A stretch of 5,862 nucleotides of DNA from Acidocella sp. 35-58-6 (GCA_002281005.1 NCFD01000088.1:1-5862); one strand, 5' to 3'. Shown: positions 1 to 5,862, counted from the first letter of the stretch. Translations and numbers: made by a program. The notes: generated by a model from the sequence alone, not told the origin.

Positions 1-208
1 ACTTGACCATCATCTTGTCGGAAAACACGGTAAAACGCGGATCCCTCTGGTATAATTTTCTCCAGATGAGTTTTTCGGTCAGCGTCTGCGGCGCCCTGAG
101 ATTTGGGAACCGGCGAAAAATCCGAAAATATTGCAAATTCACAACGGCATAATCTGGCAACAGCGCCAGAATCGAAGCCACCGTCAAATTCCAAATTTTT
201 TTGATCAT
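1..208 (-). CDS. TupA-like ATP-grasp protein, N-terminal 69 codons, cut by the window edge
   Basis: The reading frame starts at the ATG complementary to 206-208 and stays open to base 1. An in-frame TAA lies two codons before the ATG, so no earlier start is possible. Residues 1-38 form a basic and hydrophobic leader (MIKKIWNLTVASILALLPDY at 1-20). Residues 39-57, APQTLTEKLIWRKLYQRDP, followed by FTVFSDKMMVK at 59-69, match the conserved start of the TupA-like ATP-grasp family, whose members read roughly NPKTFNEKIQWLKLYDRNP then LADKYAVR. The family is named for TupA of teichuronopeptide synthesis. In Gram-negative bacteria it sits in surface polysaccharide clusters, where it is often mislabelled glycosyltransferase; amino-acid ligation to a glycan is the inferred role. 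The catalytic ATP-grasp part lies outside the window. GC is about 45%, well below the neighbours, which fits a transferred polysaccharide gene. No clear Shine-Dalgarno precedes the ATG. Confidence 0.75.
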   Translation of the reverse strand, partial: MIKKIWNLTVASILALLPDYAVVNLQYFRIFRRFPNLRAPQTLTEKLIWRKLYQRDPRFTVFSDKMMVK

Positions 209-229
209 CGCTTAACCCAGCACCCAATT

Positions 230-262
230 AAAAAAACGGCGCCCAAAAGGACGCCGTTTTTT
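230..262 (-). terminator. Intrinsic terminator of fusA, symmetric enough to work in both directions
   Basis: Arms at 231-241 and 252-262 are perfect 11-bp inverted repeats (AAAAAACGGCG and CGCCGTTTTTT) around a 10-base middle. CC and GG in the middle can extend the stem with one bulged base. Read leftward, the GC-rich stem ends in seven U residues (230-236), 22 bases after the fusA stop codon. Read rightward it ends in six U residues, so it could also stop transcription coming from the left. Confidence 0.9.
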
Positions 263-283
263 CATCTGTCCGTAGCAAGTGTT

Positions 284-2365
284 TTACGCGCTCTTGCTCA
301 TGATCTCGTCCGCAATGTTGCGCGGCACGGGGTCGTAATGATGGAACTGCATGGTGAAGGACGCGCGGCCCTTGGTCATGCTGCGCAGGTGCGAGATATA
401 GCCGAACATTTCCTTCAACGGCACATGGGCGCGCACGATGATGGTCGAGCCAGAAGATTCCTGGTTCTGAATCATGCCGCGGCGGCGGTTCAAGTCGCCC
501 ACCACGTCACCCACATGGTCCTGCGGGGTGGTGATTTCGACATCCATGATCGGCTCAAGGATAATCGGGCCGGCCTTCTTCATGCCTTCGCGGAAGCAGG
601 CCTTGGCGGCGATTTCGAATGCCAGGGCGCTGGAGTCAACGTCATGATACTTGCCGTCAACCAGCGTGTATTTGAAATCGACGGTCGGGAAGCCGGCCAG
701 CACGCCGGTATCGGCCTGGTTACGAATGCCCTTTTCCACCGCCGGGATATATTCCTTCGGCACGGTACCACCGACGACCTTATTTTCGAACAGCACGCCT
801 TGGTTACGCTCCTGCGGCGAGAACACGATCTTGACCTCAGCGTACTGACCCGACCCACCGGATTGTTTTTTGTGGGTGTAGGTTTCAGTGTGCTCGCGCG
901 AGATCGTTTCACGGTACGCCACCTGCGGCGCCCCGATGTTCGCATCCACGCCATATTCGCGCTTCAGACGGTCGATGATGATTTCCAGATGCAGCTCGCC
1001 AATGCCCGAAAGAATGGTCTGGCCCGTTTCCTGGTCGGTCTTCAAACGCAAGGAGGGGTCTTCACCGGCCAGCTTCTGCAAGCCAAGCGTCATTTTCTCA
1101 ACGCCTTCCTTGGTCTTCGGCTCAACCGAAATATCGATCACGGGAACCGGGAAGGCCATACGCTCCAACACCACCGGGTCTTCAGCGGCCGCCAGCGTAT
1201 CACCGGTGCCGGTATCCTTCAGCCCCACGAACGCGGCGATATCACCGGCATGGACTTCCTTGATTTCGGCGCGCTTGTCAGCGTGCATCTGGAACATCCG
1301 GCCGATACGCTCGCGGTGGCCCTTGGTTGTGTTCATCACGGTGTCGGATGATTTCAAGGTACCAGAATATACCCGCACGAAGGTCAGCGTGCCGTATTTG
1401 TCGTTGATGATCTTAAATGCCAGGCCTGAGAACGGTGCGGTCACGTCAGCCTTGATACGCCGTGCGTTCGGGTCTTCGTCCTCACCTTCTGGCGCGGCAA
1501 CCTTAATGCCCGGCACGTCAACCGGCGACGGCAGGTAATCAAGCACGGCGTCAAGCAACGGCTGCACGCCCTTGTTCTTGAACGCGGTACCGCAGAGAAC
1601 CGGGCGGAACGCACCGGAAATGGCTCCAGCCTTAATGCAGCGCTTCAAGGTTTCGACCGAGACATCGCCCTTGTCGAAATACTCTTCCATGGCAGCGTTA
1701 TCGACCGAGAGCGCGGTATCAAGCAGCAACTGGCGGTACTCGGCAGCCTGCGCCTTCAGGTTTTCGGGAATTTCCTCATCATGGAACTTAGCACCCAGTT
1801 CGCCACCTTCCCAGATGATGGCTTTCATTTCCACGAGGTCAACCACACCAAGGAAGGTATCCTCGATGCCGATTGGCAATTGCAGCGGCAATGCCACGAT
1901 GTCGAGCTTTTCCTTCAAGGTAGCGAACGCGCGGAAGAAGTCTGCGCCGGTACGGTCCAGCTTGTTGATGAAAATGATGCGCGGCACGTTATAACGGTCA
2001 GCCAGGCGCCAGTTGGTCTCAGACTGCGGCTGCACGCCAGCTACACCTTCAATGATGAAGATCGCGCCATCGAGCACACGCAAGCTGCGGTTCACTTCGA
2101 TGTTGAAATCGATATGGCCGGGAGTGTCGATGATGTTGATGCGGTGATCTTTCCACTCGCAGGTCACCGCGGCGGAGGTGATGGTGATGCCGCGCTCACG
2201 CTCCTGGTCCATATAATCGGTGGTGGTGTTGCCGTCATGCACTTCACCGATGCGGTGCGACACGCCAGTGTAGTACAGGATGCGCTCCGTGGTGGTGGTT
2301 TTACCGGCATCAATATGCGCGGTGATCCCGATATTCCGGATCTTGCCTAAGTCGAAATCAGCCAT
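284..2365 (-). CDS. fusA: Elongation factor G (translocation GTPase)
   Basis: This cytoplasmic GTPase drives tRNA-mRNA translocation on the ribosome and, with ribosome recycling factor, subunit splitting. The protein is 693 aa, normal for bacterial EF-G. The G domain holds the P-loop AHIDAGKT (16-23), switch I RERGITIT (56-63), DTPGH (80-84, with catalytic His84), NKLD (134-137) and GTAFK (259-263). Domains II and III follow. Domain IV begins around QSGGSGQY (501-508), with the decoding-centre tip histidine His574 in YHDVDSS, and domain V covers roughly 605-680. The start at 2365 is set by homology ([20 protein letters not shown]) and by GGAGG five bases upstream; the frame stays open further back but is not EF-G-like. 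It is a single-gene unit with its own terminator, away from the usual rpsL-rpsG-fusA-tuf order. Oddities are FNIEVNRSL at 87-95 where most EF-Gs have FTIEVERSL, and a short domain II segment NDKYGTLTF. It could be a second EF-G copy, but all functional motifs are intact. Confidence 0.97.
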   Translation of the reverse strand: MADFDLGKIRNIGITAHIDAGKTTTTERILYYTGVSHRIGEVHDGNTTTDYMDQERERGITITSAAVTCEWKDHRINIIDTPGHIDFNIEVNRSLRVLDGAIFIIEGVAGVQPQSETNWRLADRYNVPRIIFINKLDRTGADFFRAFATLKEKLDIVALPLQLPIGIEDTFLGVVDLVEMKAIIWEGGELGAKFHDEEIPENLKAQAAEYRQLLLDTALSVDNAAMEEYFDKGDVSVETLKRCIKAGAISGAFRPVLCGTAFKNKGVQPLLDAVLDYLPSPVDVPGIKVAAPEGEDEDPNARRIKADVTAPFSGLAFKIINDKYGTLTFVRVYSGTLKSSDTVMNTTKGHRERIGRMFQMHADKRAEIKEVHAGDIAAFVGLKDTGTGDTLAAAEDPVVLERMAFPVPVIDISVEPKTKEGVEKMTLGLQKLAGEDPSLRLKTDQETGQTILSGIGELHLEIIIDRLKREYGVDANIGAPQVAYRETISREHTETYTHKKQSGGSGQYAEVKIVFSPQERNQGVLFENKVVGGTVPKEYIPAVEKGIRNQADTGVLAGFPTVDFKYTLVDGKYHDVDSSALAFEIAAKACFREGMKKAGPIILEPIMDVEITTPQDHVGDVVGDLNRRRGMIQNQESSGSTIIVRAHVPLKEMFGYISHLRSMTKGRASFTMQFHHYDPVPRNIADEIMSKSA

Positions 2366-2370
2366 TCTAG

Positions 2371-2375
2371 CCTCC
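2371..2375 (-). promoter_or_regulatory. Ribosome-binding site of fusA
   Basis: On the minus strand GGAGG lies five bases before the ATG at 2365. It fixes the fusA start at the homology-supported methionine and argues against the 55-residue upstream extension of the open frame. Confidence 0.85.
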
Positions 2376-2403
2376 ACGGGGCACAAAAACACAAAAGGGT
2401 GCA

Positions 2404-2479
2404 GCGCCACCGGTAAGGTAGCGCATGTCGAGCGGCTTTTGAGGCTTCTGGTTGAGTTTTGCAAGTGGTCCGGTGGCGC
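2404..2479 (-). repeat. Inverted repeat in the fusA leader
   Basis: GCGCCACCGG at 2404-2413 and CCGGTGGCGC at 2470-2479 are perfect 10-base inverted copies separated by 56 bases. Both lie in the 187-base divergent intergenic region. If fusA transcription begins upstream of 2479, the arms would form a long stem-loop in the mRNA leader about 39 bases before the start codon. No known riboswitch or ribosomal-protein leader was recognised. As DNA, the arms could instead be paired protein-binding half-sites. Confidence 0.5.
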
Positions 2480-2540
2480 GGCGTAAAAGACCGCCGCCAT
2501 CGCGTTGCGCTTTGCAACACGCAAATACATTTCCCCGGTC

Positions 2541-2548
2541 TATACAAT
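2541..2548 (+). promoter_or_regulatory. Possible -10 element for the DUF1800 operon
   Basis: TATACAAT ends four bases before the ATG at 2553. TACAAT (2543-2548) matches five of six positions of the sigma-70 -10 consensus. No good -35 is found at 16-18 bases; the nearest, TTGCAA at 2512-2517, is too far. If active, transcription would begin close to 2553 and give a leaderless or nearly leaderless message, in keeping with the absence of a Shine-Dalgarno there. Confidence 0.3.
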
Positions 2549-2552
2549 TCCC

Positions 2553-3908
2553 ATGAACAGAATGGCAGCACTCGCTGAAATCCGGTTTGGCCTCGGGTTA
2601 ACCCCCGGTCAAACAGGTGATTCCGACCCCAAAGGCGCCCTCAAAGCCCAGCTTGAGGGGCCGGACCCGGCCTTGGCCTCCGGCGCCTTCACAAATCTGC
2701 CGCGCGGCATCGACGGGGTCGACGCCCTGCGCGACGATGCCATGACCCGCAAGGCGATGCTGGCCGACGGCACGCCGCTGAAAGGCAATTTCAAGCCAAA
2801 ATCTCGCCTGATGTATGAGGCGGACGTGGCCGCGCAGATGGGGTGGGCCACCACCACCACCGCCGGCTTCCGCGAGCGACTGGTCTGGTTCTGGACCAAC
2901 CATTTTACCGTCAGTGTGTACCAGGGCCAGACCGCAGCACTGGTCGGCCCGATGATCCGCGAGGCCATCCGCCCCCATGTAACAGGCAATTTTACCGATA
3001 TGGTGCTGGCTGCCGAGCGCCACCCCGCCATGCTGCGGTATCTGGCCAACGATGTCTCCGTGGGGCCAGACAGCCCCGCCGGCCGGCGCAGCCACCGCGG
3101 CTTGAACGAAAACCTTGGCCGCGAATGTATGGAGTTGCATACGGTGGGACTACAGGCCGGTTACAGCCAGGCCGATGTGACCAGCATGGCCAAAATCCTC
3201 ACCGGCTGGTCCGTCGCCGGGACCGATGGCGGCGGCGACGATACCGGCTTCAAATACCGGCCATTTGCGCACGAGCCTGGGCCGCAGACGGTGATGGGCA
3301 ATCGTTATGAAGGCGGCGAGCAGGCAGGTATCGACGCGCTGACCTATCTTTCCAAGCACCCGACCACTTATCAGCTTATCGCGGCCAAACTTGCCACCCA
3401 TTTCATCGCTGATAATCCGCCGCCGCACACCGTCAACCATATCGCCACTGTGTTATCCGAAACCGGCGGAGACCTCGGGGCGGCTTCAGCTTCGCTGCTA
3501 GACCTTGCCGAGGCGTGGGCACCGCTGACCAAGCTGAAGACCCCTTTGGAATATGTCATCTCCACGGTCCGCGCCGCACCCCCGCCGCCTGCGCAACCGG
3601 CGATGAACTATATCGGGGTCACCACCCAGCTTGGGCAGCCGATCTGGGGTGCTCCGTTGCCGAACGGCTGGCCAGACGTGGCAGCCAACTGGAACGGCAG
3701 CGACGCCCTGATGACCCGCATTAACTGGGCCTACGGCTATGCGGCCCGCTTTGAAGGCGGTGCCAACGGCGTGCAGCCGGCAGATATCGCCGCCAATTCA
3801 CTCGGCCCGCTGCTCAAGCCCGCCACCGCCAGCGCCATGGCGCTGGCGGGTTCTCGGCGGGAAGCCGTGACTTTGGTTTTCGCCTCACCCGAATTTCAGC
3901 GGAGATAA
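2553..3908 (+). CDS. DUF1800 family protein, partner of the DUF1501 gene
   Basis: The product is a 451-aa member of DUF1800 (PF08811), a family of unproven function normally encoded next to a DUF1501 gene. Family hallmarks in order are RFGLGL (11-16), FWTNHFTVS (113-121), GLNENLGRECMELHTVG (183-199), TGWSV (217-221), HEPGPQTVMG (240-249), HFIADNPPP (283-291), the Trp- and Pro-rich QPIWGAPLPNGWPD (362-375) and the terminal SPEFQRR. The protein looks complete. The start was placed at 2553 because the family domain begins a few residues later; ATG 2562 and TTG 2505 are alternatives, and none has a clear Shine-Dalgarno. No signal peptide or membrane segment is visible from any of these starts. 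It is the first gene of a rightward operon and ends three bases before the next start, so translation of the two is probably coupled. Catalytic activity cannot be inferred; the conserved His, Glu and Asn residues could bind a ligand or metal. Confidence 0.92.
   Translation: MNRMAALAEIRFGLGLTPGQTGDSDPKGALKAQLEGPDPALASGAFTNLPRGIDGVDALRDDAMTRKAMLADGTPLKGNFKPKSRLMYEADVAAQMGWATTTTAGFRERLVWFWTNHFTVSVYQGQTAALVGPMIREAIRPHVTGNFTDMVLAAERHPAMLRYLANDVSVGPDSPAGRRSHRGLNENLGRECMELHTVGLQAGYSQADVTSMAKILTGWSVAGTDGGGDDTGFKYRPFAHEPGPQTVMGNRYEGGEQAGIDALTYLSKHPTTYQLIAAKLATHFIADNPPPHTVNHIATVLSETGGDLGAASASLLDLAEAWAPLTKLKTPLEYVISTVRAAPPPPAQPAMNYIGVTTQLGQPIWGAPLPNGWPDVAANWNGSDALMTRINWAYGYAARFEGGANGVQPADIAANSLGPLLKPATASAMALAGSRREAVTLVFASPEFQRR
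3826..3849. repeat. Perfect 24-bp palindrome inside the DUF1800 gene
   Basis: The left arm CCGCCAGCGCCA (3826-3837) is followed directly by its exact reverse complement TGGCGCTGGCGG (3838-3849). It encodes part of an Ala-rich stretch (TASAMALAG) near the C-terminus, 62 bases before the DUF1501 start. In RNA it would form a stem of about 10 bp with a four-base loop. No U-tract follows, so it is not an intrinsic terminator. Confidence 0.85.
3901..3905 (+). promoter_or_regulatory. Ribosome-binding site of the DUF1501 gene
   Basis: GGAGA lies six bases before the ATG at 3912 and overlaps the last codons of the DUF1800 gene, up to its TAA (3906-3908). It supports the chosen start and translational coupling. 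Confidence 0.8.
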
Positions 3909-3911
3909 ATC

Positions 3912-5117
3912 ATGGCCTTCACAATTTCCCGCCGTGCGACATTGCTTGGCCTCTCCGCTATCGCCACCACCTCGCGGGTCAAACTGGCCTTGGCCAGCGC
4001 TCCCACAGACCAACGTTTTGTGGTGGTGCTGCTGCGCGGTGCGCTGGATGGCTTGTCCTCGGTGGTGCCTTACGGCGATACCAACCTGAGCAGCCTGCGC
4101 GCGCCATTGATCCCCCCCAGCCCTGGCCAAAATGACGGGATGTATGACCTGGGCGGGTTTTTTGGCCTTAACCCGGCGCTACCAAATGTTTACGCCATGT
4201 ATCAGGCCGGCGAGGTTCTGCCGGTGCATGCTGTGGCCGGCCCTTACCGCACCCGCAGCCATTTTGAAGCGCAGGATTTACTGCAACTCGGCACCGAAAA
4301 CACCGGCATCACCTCGGGCTGGCTAAACCGGGTGCTGGCCGAATTGCCCGCCCGCACCGGCCCCACCGAGCTTGGCCTGTCAGTCGGCATCAATACAGCT
4401 TTACTATTACAAGGCCCGGTGCGGGTGGGTTCCTACGCGCCTGACCATTTTGCCACCCCCTCACCTGACCTTTATGCCCGCATTGCCGCCCTGAACGCCG
4501 CCGACCCGCTGACCGGGCCATCCATCGCCAACGGCCTGCGCGGCCAGGCGTTTGATGCCAGCATCATGAGTGATGACCCCAGCATGCAACCAGGCGGTGC
4601 CAAGCTGAACGGCAATTTTGCCGCCCTGGCGAACCAGGCGGGCAGTTTGCTGGCCGCCGCCGATGGTCCGCGCATCGCGGCTTTCCAACTGGAAGGCTGG
4701 GATACCCATGGCAACCAGGTCAACGGCTTGAAAACGCCGCTTGGCGGATTTGACACAGGTCTCGCCGCACTGAAAACTGCGCTGGGTCCGCATTGGAACA
4801 GCACCATGGTGCTGGTGATGACCGAATTTGGCCGCACCGCCGCCATGAACGGCACCCGGGGCACCGACCATGGCACCGCCACCGCCGCCTTCATCCTCGG
4901 CGGCAACGTCAATGGCGGCAGGGTACTGGCAACATGGCCCGGACTTTCCGGCAGCCAGTTATTTGAAAACCGCGATCTTGCCCCAACCCTGGACATCCGC
5001 TCGGTCGCCAAGGGTGCACTCGCAGCGCATCTCGGCCTTAGCGGGGCCGCCCTGGCGCGCGTCTTTCCCGGTAGCAGCGATGCCGCCCCATTGCTCGGAC
5101 TGACCCGCGCCGCTTAA
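3912..5117 (+). CDS. DUF1501 family protein with twin-arginine signal
   Basis: The product is a 401-aa member of DUF1501 (PF07394), which is related to the alkaline phosphatase/sulfatase fold; its substrate is unknown. Residues 1-28 look like a Tat signal: SRRATLLGL (6-14), a short hydrophobic run, then Ala-Leu-Ala at 26-28 as a likely cleavage site. Export as a folded periplasmic or surface protein is inferred. Family motifs are LRGALDGL (41-48), RSHFEAQDLL (115-124), GWDTHGNQ (262-269), MTEFGRT (303-309), GTDHGTATAAFILGG (317-331) and DLAPTLDIRSV (355-365). By analogy with the superfamily, Asp264, His266, Asp319 and His320 are candidate metal ligands. The usual nucleophile position was not identified, so enzymatic activity is uncertain. 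The gene follows DUF1800 after three bases with a good GGAGA site, and ends in tandem stops TAA TAG. The length is normal, with no sign of damage. Confidence 0.93.
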   Translation: MAFTISRRATLLGLSAIATTSRVKLALASAPTDQRFVVVLLRGALDGLSSVVPYGDTNLSSLRAPLIPPSPGQNDGMYDLGGFFGLNPALPNVYAMYQAGEVLPVHAVAGPYRTRSHFEAQDLLQLGTENTGITSGWLNRVLAELPARTGPTELGLSVGINTALLLQGPVRVGSYAPDHFATPSPDLYARIAALNAADPLTGPSIANGLRGQAFDASIMSDDPSMQPGGAKLNGNFAALANQAGSLLAAADGPRIAAFQLEGWDTHGNQVNGLKTPLGGFDTGLAALKTALGPHWNSTMVLVMTEFGRTAAMNGTRGTDHGTATAAFILGGNVNGGRVLATWPGLSGSQLFENRDLAPTLDIRSVAKGALAAHLGLSGAALARVFPGSSDAAPLLGLTRAA

Positions 5118-5119
5118 TA

Positions 5120-5145
5120 GCAGGGCAACCTTTTTAGGACCCTGC
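5120..5145 (+). promoter_or_regulatory. Hairpin covering the ribosome-binding site of the DUF1345 gene
   Basis: GCAGGG (5120-5125) pairs with CCCTGC (5140-5145). Inside it CCT (5129-5131) pairs with AGG (5136-5138) around a TTTT loop. The probable Shine-Dalgarno AGGA (5136-5139), seven bases before the GTG start at 5147, is therefore partly paired. No U-tract follows, so a terminator is unlikely. Control of translation in the operon is inferred. Confidence 0.45.
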
Positions 5146-5146
5146 C

Positions 5147-5815
5147 GTGCTGAAATTTCGTCTGCTTCGGATTATCACTTCCCGGCCGCGCCTATTTATC
5201 GGCTATGGCATAGGGCTGATCAGCTTTTTCATCCTCACGCCGGTCAACCCGCTGGCCATTCGGGGTGTGATGGCCTGGAACATTGGCAGCGCCATTTTTT
5301 TGCTTCTCACCGCGCAACTTTTCATGCGCGCTGACCACACCAACATCAGCTACCAGGCGGCGCGCCAGGAGGAGGGCGAATGGAGCGTGTTTGCCCTGAC
5401 CCTGATCGGTGCGGTGATGAGCTTCGCTGCGATTTTTTTATTTTCGGGCTCAGGCGCTGACCACAAAACCCAAAAGGCTTTTTATCTGGGATTTGTCATC
5501 ACCACACTCATACTCTCGTGGCTAACCACGCATGTCACTTTTGCCTACCGCTACGCGCATGAATATTACTCGGTGGACCGCGGCCAGCTTCCCGGTGAGT
5601 TTGAGCGTGGAGTGGTGTTCCCTGGCGAGGATAATCCGGATTATCTGGATTTCATCTATTTCTCATTCGTCCTTGGCATGACCTTCCAGGTCTCGGACAC
5701 CAACCTCACCTCAAAAAAATTCCGCCGCATGGCAACCCTACACGGGATCATTGGGTTTTTATTCAACACGGTGATTCTGGCGTTGTCGGTCAACATCGCC
5801 GCCTCGTTGCTATAA
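5147..5815 (+). CDS. DUF1345 multi-pass inner membrane protein
   Basis: The product is a 222-aa integral membrane protein of the DUF1345 family (PF07077), function unknown. Hydrophobic segments lie at about 15-35, 41-59, 79-100, 111-129 and 198-219, with a further apolar stretch at 168-181 inside the family signature. That signature, NPDYLDFIYFSFVLGMTFQV (163-182) followed by SDTNLTSKKFRR, and the terminal FLFNTVILALSVNIAA (204-219) are typical. RADHTNISYQAARQEEGEW (61-79) forms the first polar loop. The start is GTG at 5147, set by AGGA seven bases upstream and by the basic N-terminus MLKFRLLRIITSRPR before the first membrane segment. The gap to the DUF1501 stop is 29 bases with no promoter seen, so it is probably cotranscribed. 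A link to the DUF1800-DUF1501 pair is only positional. Confidence 0.92.
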   Translation: MLKFRLLRIITSRPRLFIGYGIGLISFFILTPVNPLAIRGVMAWNIGSAIFLLLTAQLFMRADHTNISYQAARQEEGEWSVFALTLIGAVMSFAAIFLFSGSGADHKTQKAFYLGFVITTLILSWLTTHVTFAYRYAHEYYSVDRGQLPGEFERGVVFPGEDNPDYLDFIYFSFVLGMTFQVSDTNLTSKKFRRMATLHGIIGFLFNTVILALSVNIAASLL

Positions 5816-5822
5816 CCCGTTC

Positions 5823-5827
5823 GGGAG
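5823..5827 (+). promoter_or_regulatory. Ribosome-binding site of the right-edge gene
   Basis: GGGAG lies four bases before the ATG at 5832 and 8 to 12 bases after the DUF1345 stop. It is also the right half of a tiny CCCG-TT-CGGG hairpin (5816-5825). It is the main support for a gene starting at 5832. Confidence 0.45.
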
Positions 5828-5831
5828 CGCG

Positions 5832-5862
5832 ATGACATCAGAGGCGGATTCAGACATAAATT
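5832..5862 (+). CDS. Probable start of a further operon gene, cut by the window edge
   Basis: ATG at 5832 opens a frame reading MTSEADSDIN to the last base, 16 bases after the DUF1345 stop and preceded by GGGAG at a short four-base spacing. Ten acidic and polar residues are too few to identify a family. Strand and spacing agree with continuation of the DUF1800-DUF1501-DUF1345 operon. A later start beyond the window cannot be excluded. Confidence 0.4.
   Translation, partial: MTSEADSDIN

Noticed and set aside
51..56. Perfect TATAAT on the plus strand
   Set aside because: It lies inside the TupA-like coding sequence, has no -35 at 16-18 bases and has no plus-strand gene downstream; any transcript would meet the terminator at 231-262.
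131..1351. Long plus-strand open frame of 406 codons opposite fusA
   Set aside because: It lies antisense to an intact EF-G gene, shows no recognisable motif, has no ribosome-binding site and runs through the fusA terminator. It arises from GC-rich codon use on the other strand.
2501..2521. Imperfect hairpin (GTTGC GCTTT GCAAC core) in the intergenic region
   Set aside because: The core is only five pairs plus two more beyond a mismatch. It could be an operator near the -35 region, but the signal is too weak to call.
2366..2530. 55-residue N-terminal extension of EF-G
   Set aside because: The extension shows no EF-G similarity, while [13 protein letters not shown] is the usual EF-G start and has GGAGG at the correct distance.
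2505..2552. TTG at 2505 as start of the DUF1800 gene
   Set aside because: It would add 16 residues with no family similarity, has no Shine-Dalgarno, and would place the likely -10 element inside the gene.
3079..3088. Ten-base palindrome GCCGGCCGGC
   Set aside because: Short GC-only palindromes are expected by chance in a sequence of this composition.
2598..3140. Minus-strand open frames opposite the DUF1800 gene
   Set aside because: They have no family motifs and are low-complexity shadows of a gene with clear family signatures on the plus strand.
4461..5011. Two overlapping minus-strand open frames opposite the DUF1501 gene
   Set aside because: Both lie under the conserved GWDTHG and TDHG motifs of the plus-strand gene and show no protein-like features of their own.
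5120..5145. Intrinsic terminator between the DUF1501 and DUF1345 genes
   Set aside because: The hairpin is not followed by a U-tract, and the run of T residues lies in the loop, not after the stem.

Overview
The window looks like a piece of an alphaproteobacterial chromosome. The coding sequence is GC-rich (sampled lines run from about 53% to 73% GC), and the elongation factor G is of the ordinary bacterial type. A DUF1800-DUF1501 pair followed by a DUF1345 membrane protein is also the sort of neighbourhood found in Alphaproteobacteria and related proteobacteria. The class assignment is inference from protein flavour, not from a marker search.

Left part (1-2365, all minus strand). The left edge holds the first 69 codons of a gene running off the window. 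Its protein start matches the TupA-like ATP-grasp family of polysaccharide clusters, and at about 45% GC it is clearly poorer in GC than its neighbours. Next comes a strong intrinsic terminator (230-262), then a complete fusA (EF-G, 693 aa) with a good Shine-Dalgarno. fusA stands alone, with no rpsL, rpsG or tuf beside it.

Middle (2366-2552). A divergent intergenic region of 187 bases carries the fusA leader, which has a 10-bp inverted repeat, and a -10-like element immediately before the rightward operon.

Right part (2553-5862, all plus strand). A tight operon encodes a DUF1800 protein (451 aa), a DUF1501 protein with a twin-arginine signal (401 aa) and a DUF1345 multi-pass membrane protein (222 aa). 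A further gene probably starts at 5832 and runs off the window. DUF1800 and DUF1501 proteins are usually encoded side by side and probably act together; their biochemical role is not established. Here only the DUF1501 partner has a visible export signal. A perfect 24-bp palindrome lies near the end of the DUF1800 gene, and a hairpin that could hide the ribosome-binding site precedes the DUF1345 gene.

No tRNA, rRNA, CRISPR array, insertion sequence or phage gene was seen. No clearly new biological system is visible. The best leads are the uncharacterised DUF1800-DUF1501-DUF1345 operon with its internal RNA or DNA symmetry elements, and the abrupt change to a low-GC polysaccharide-type gene at the left edge.
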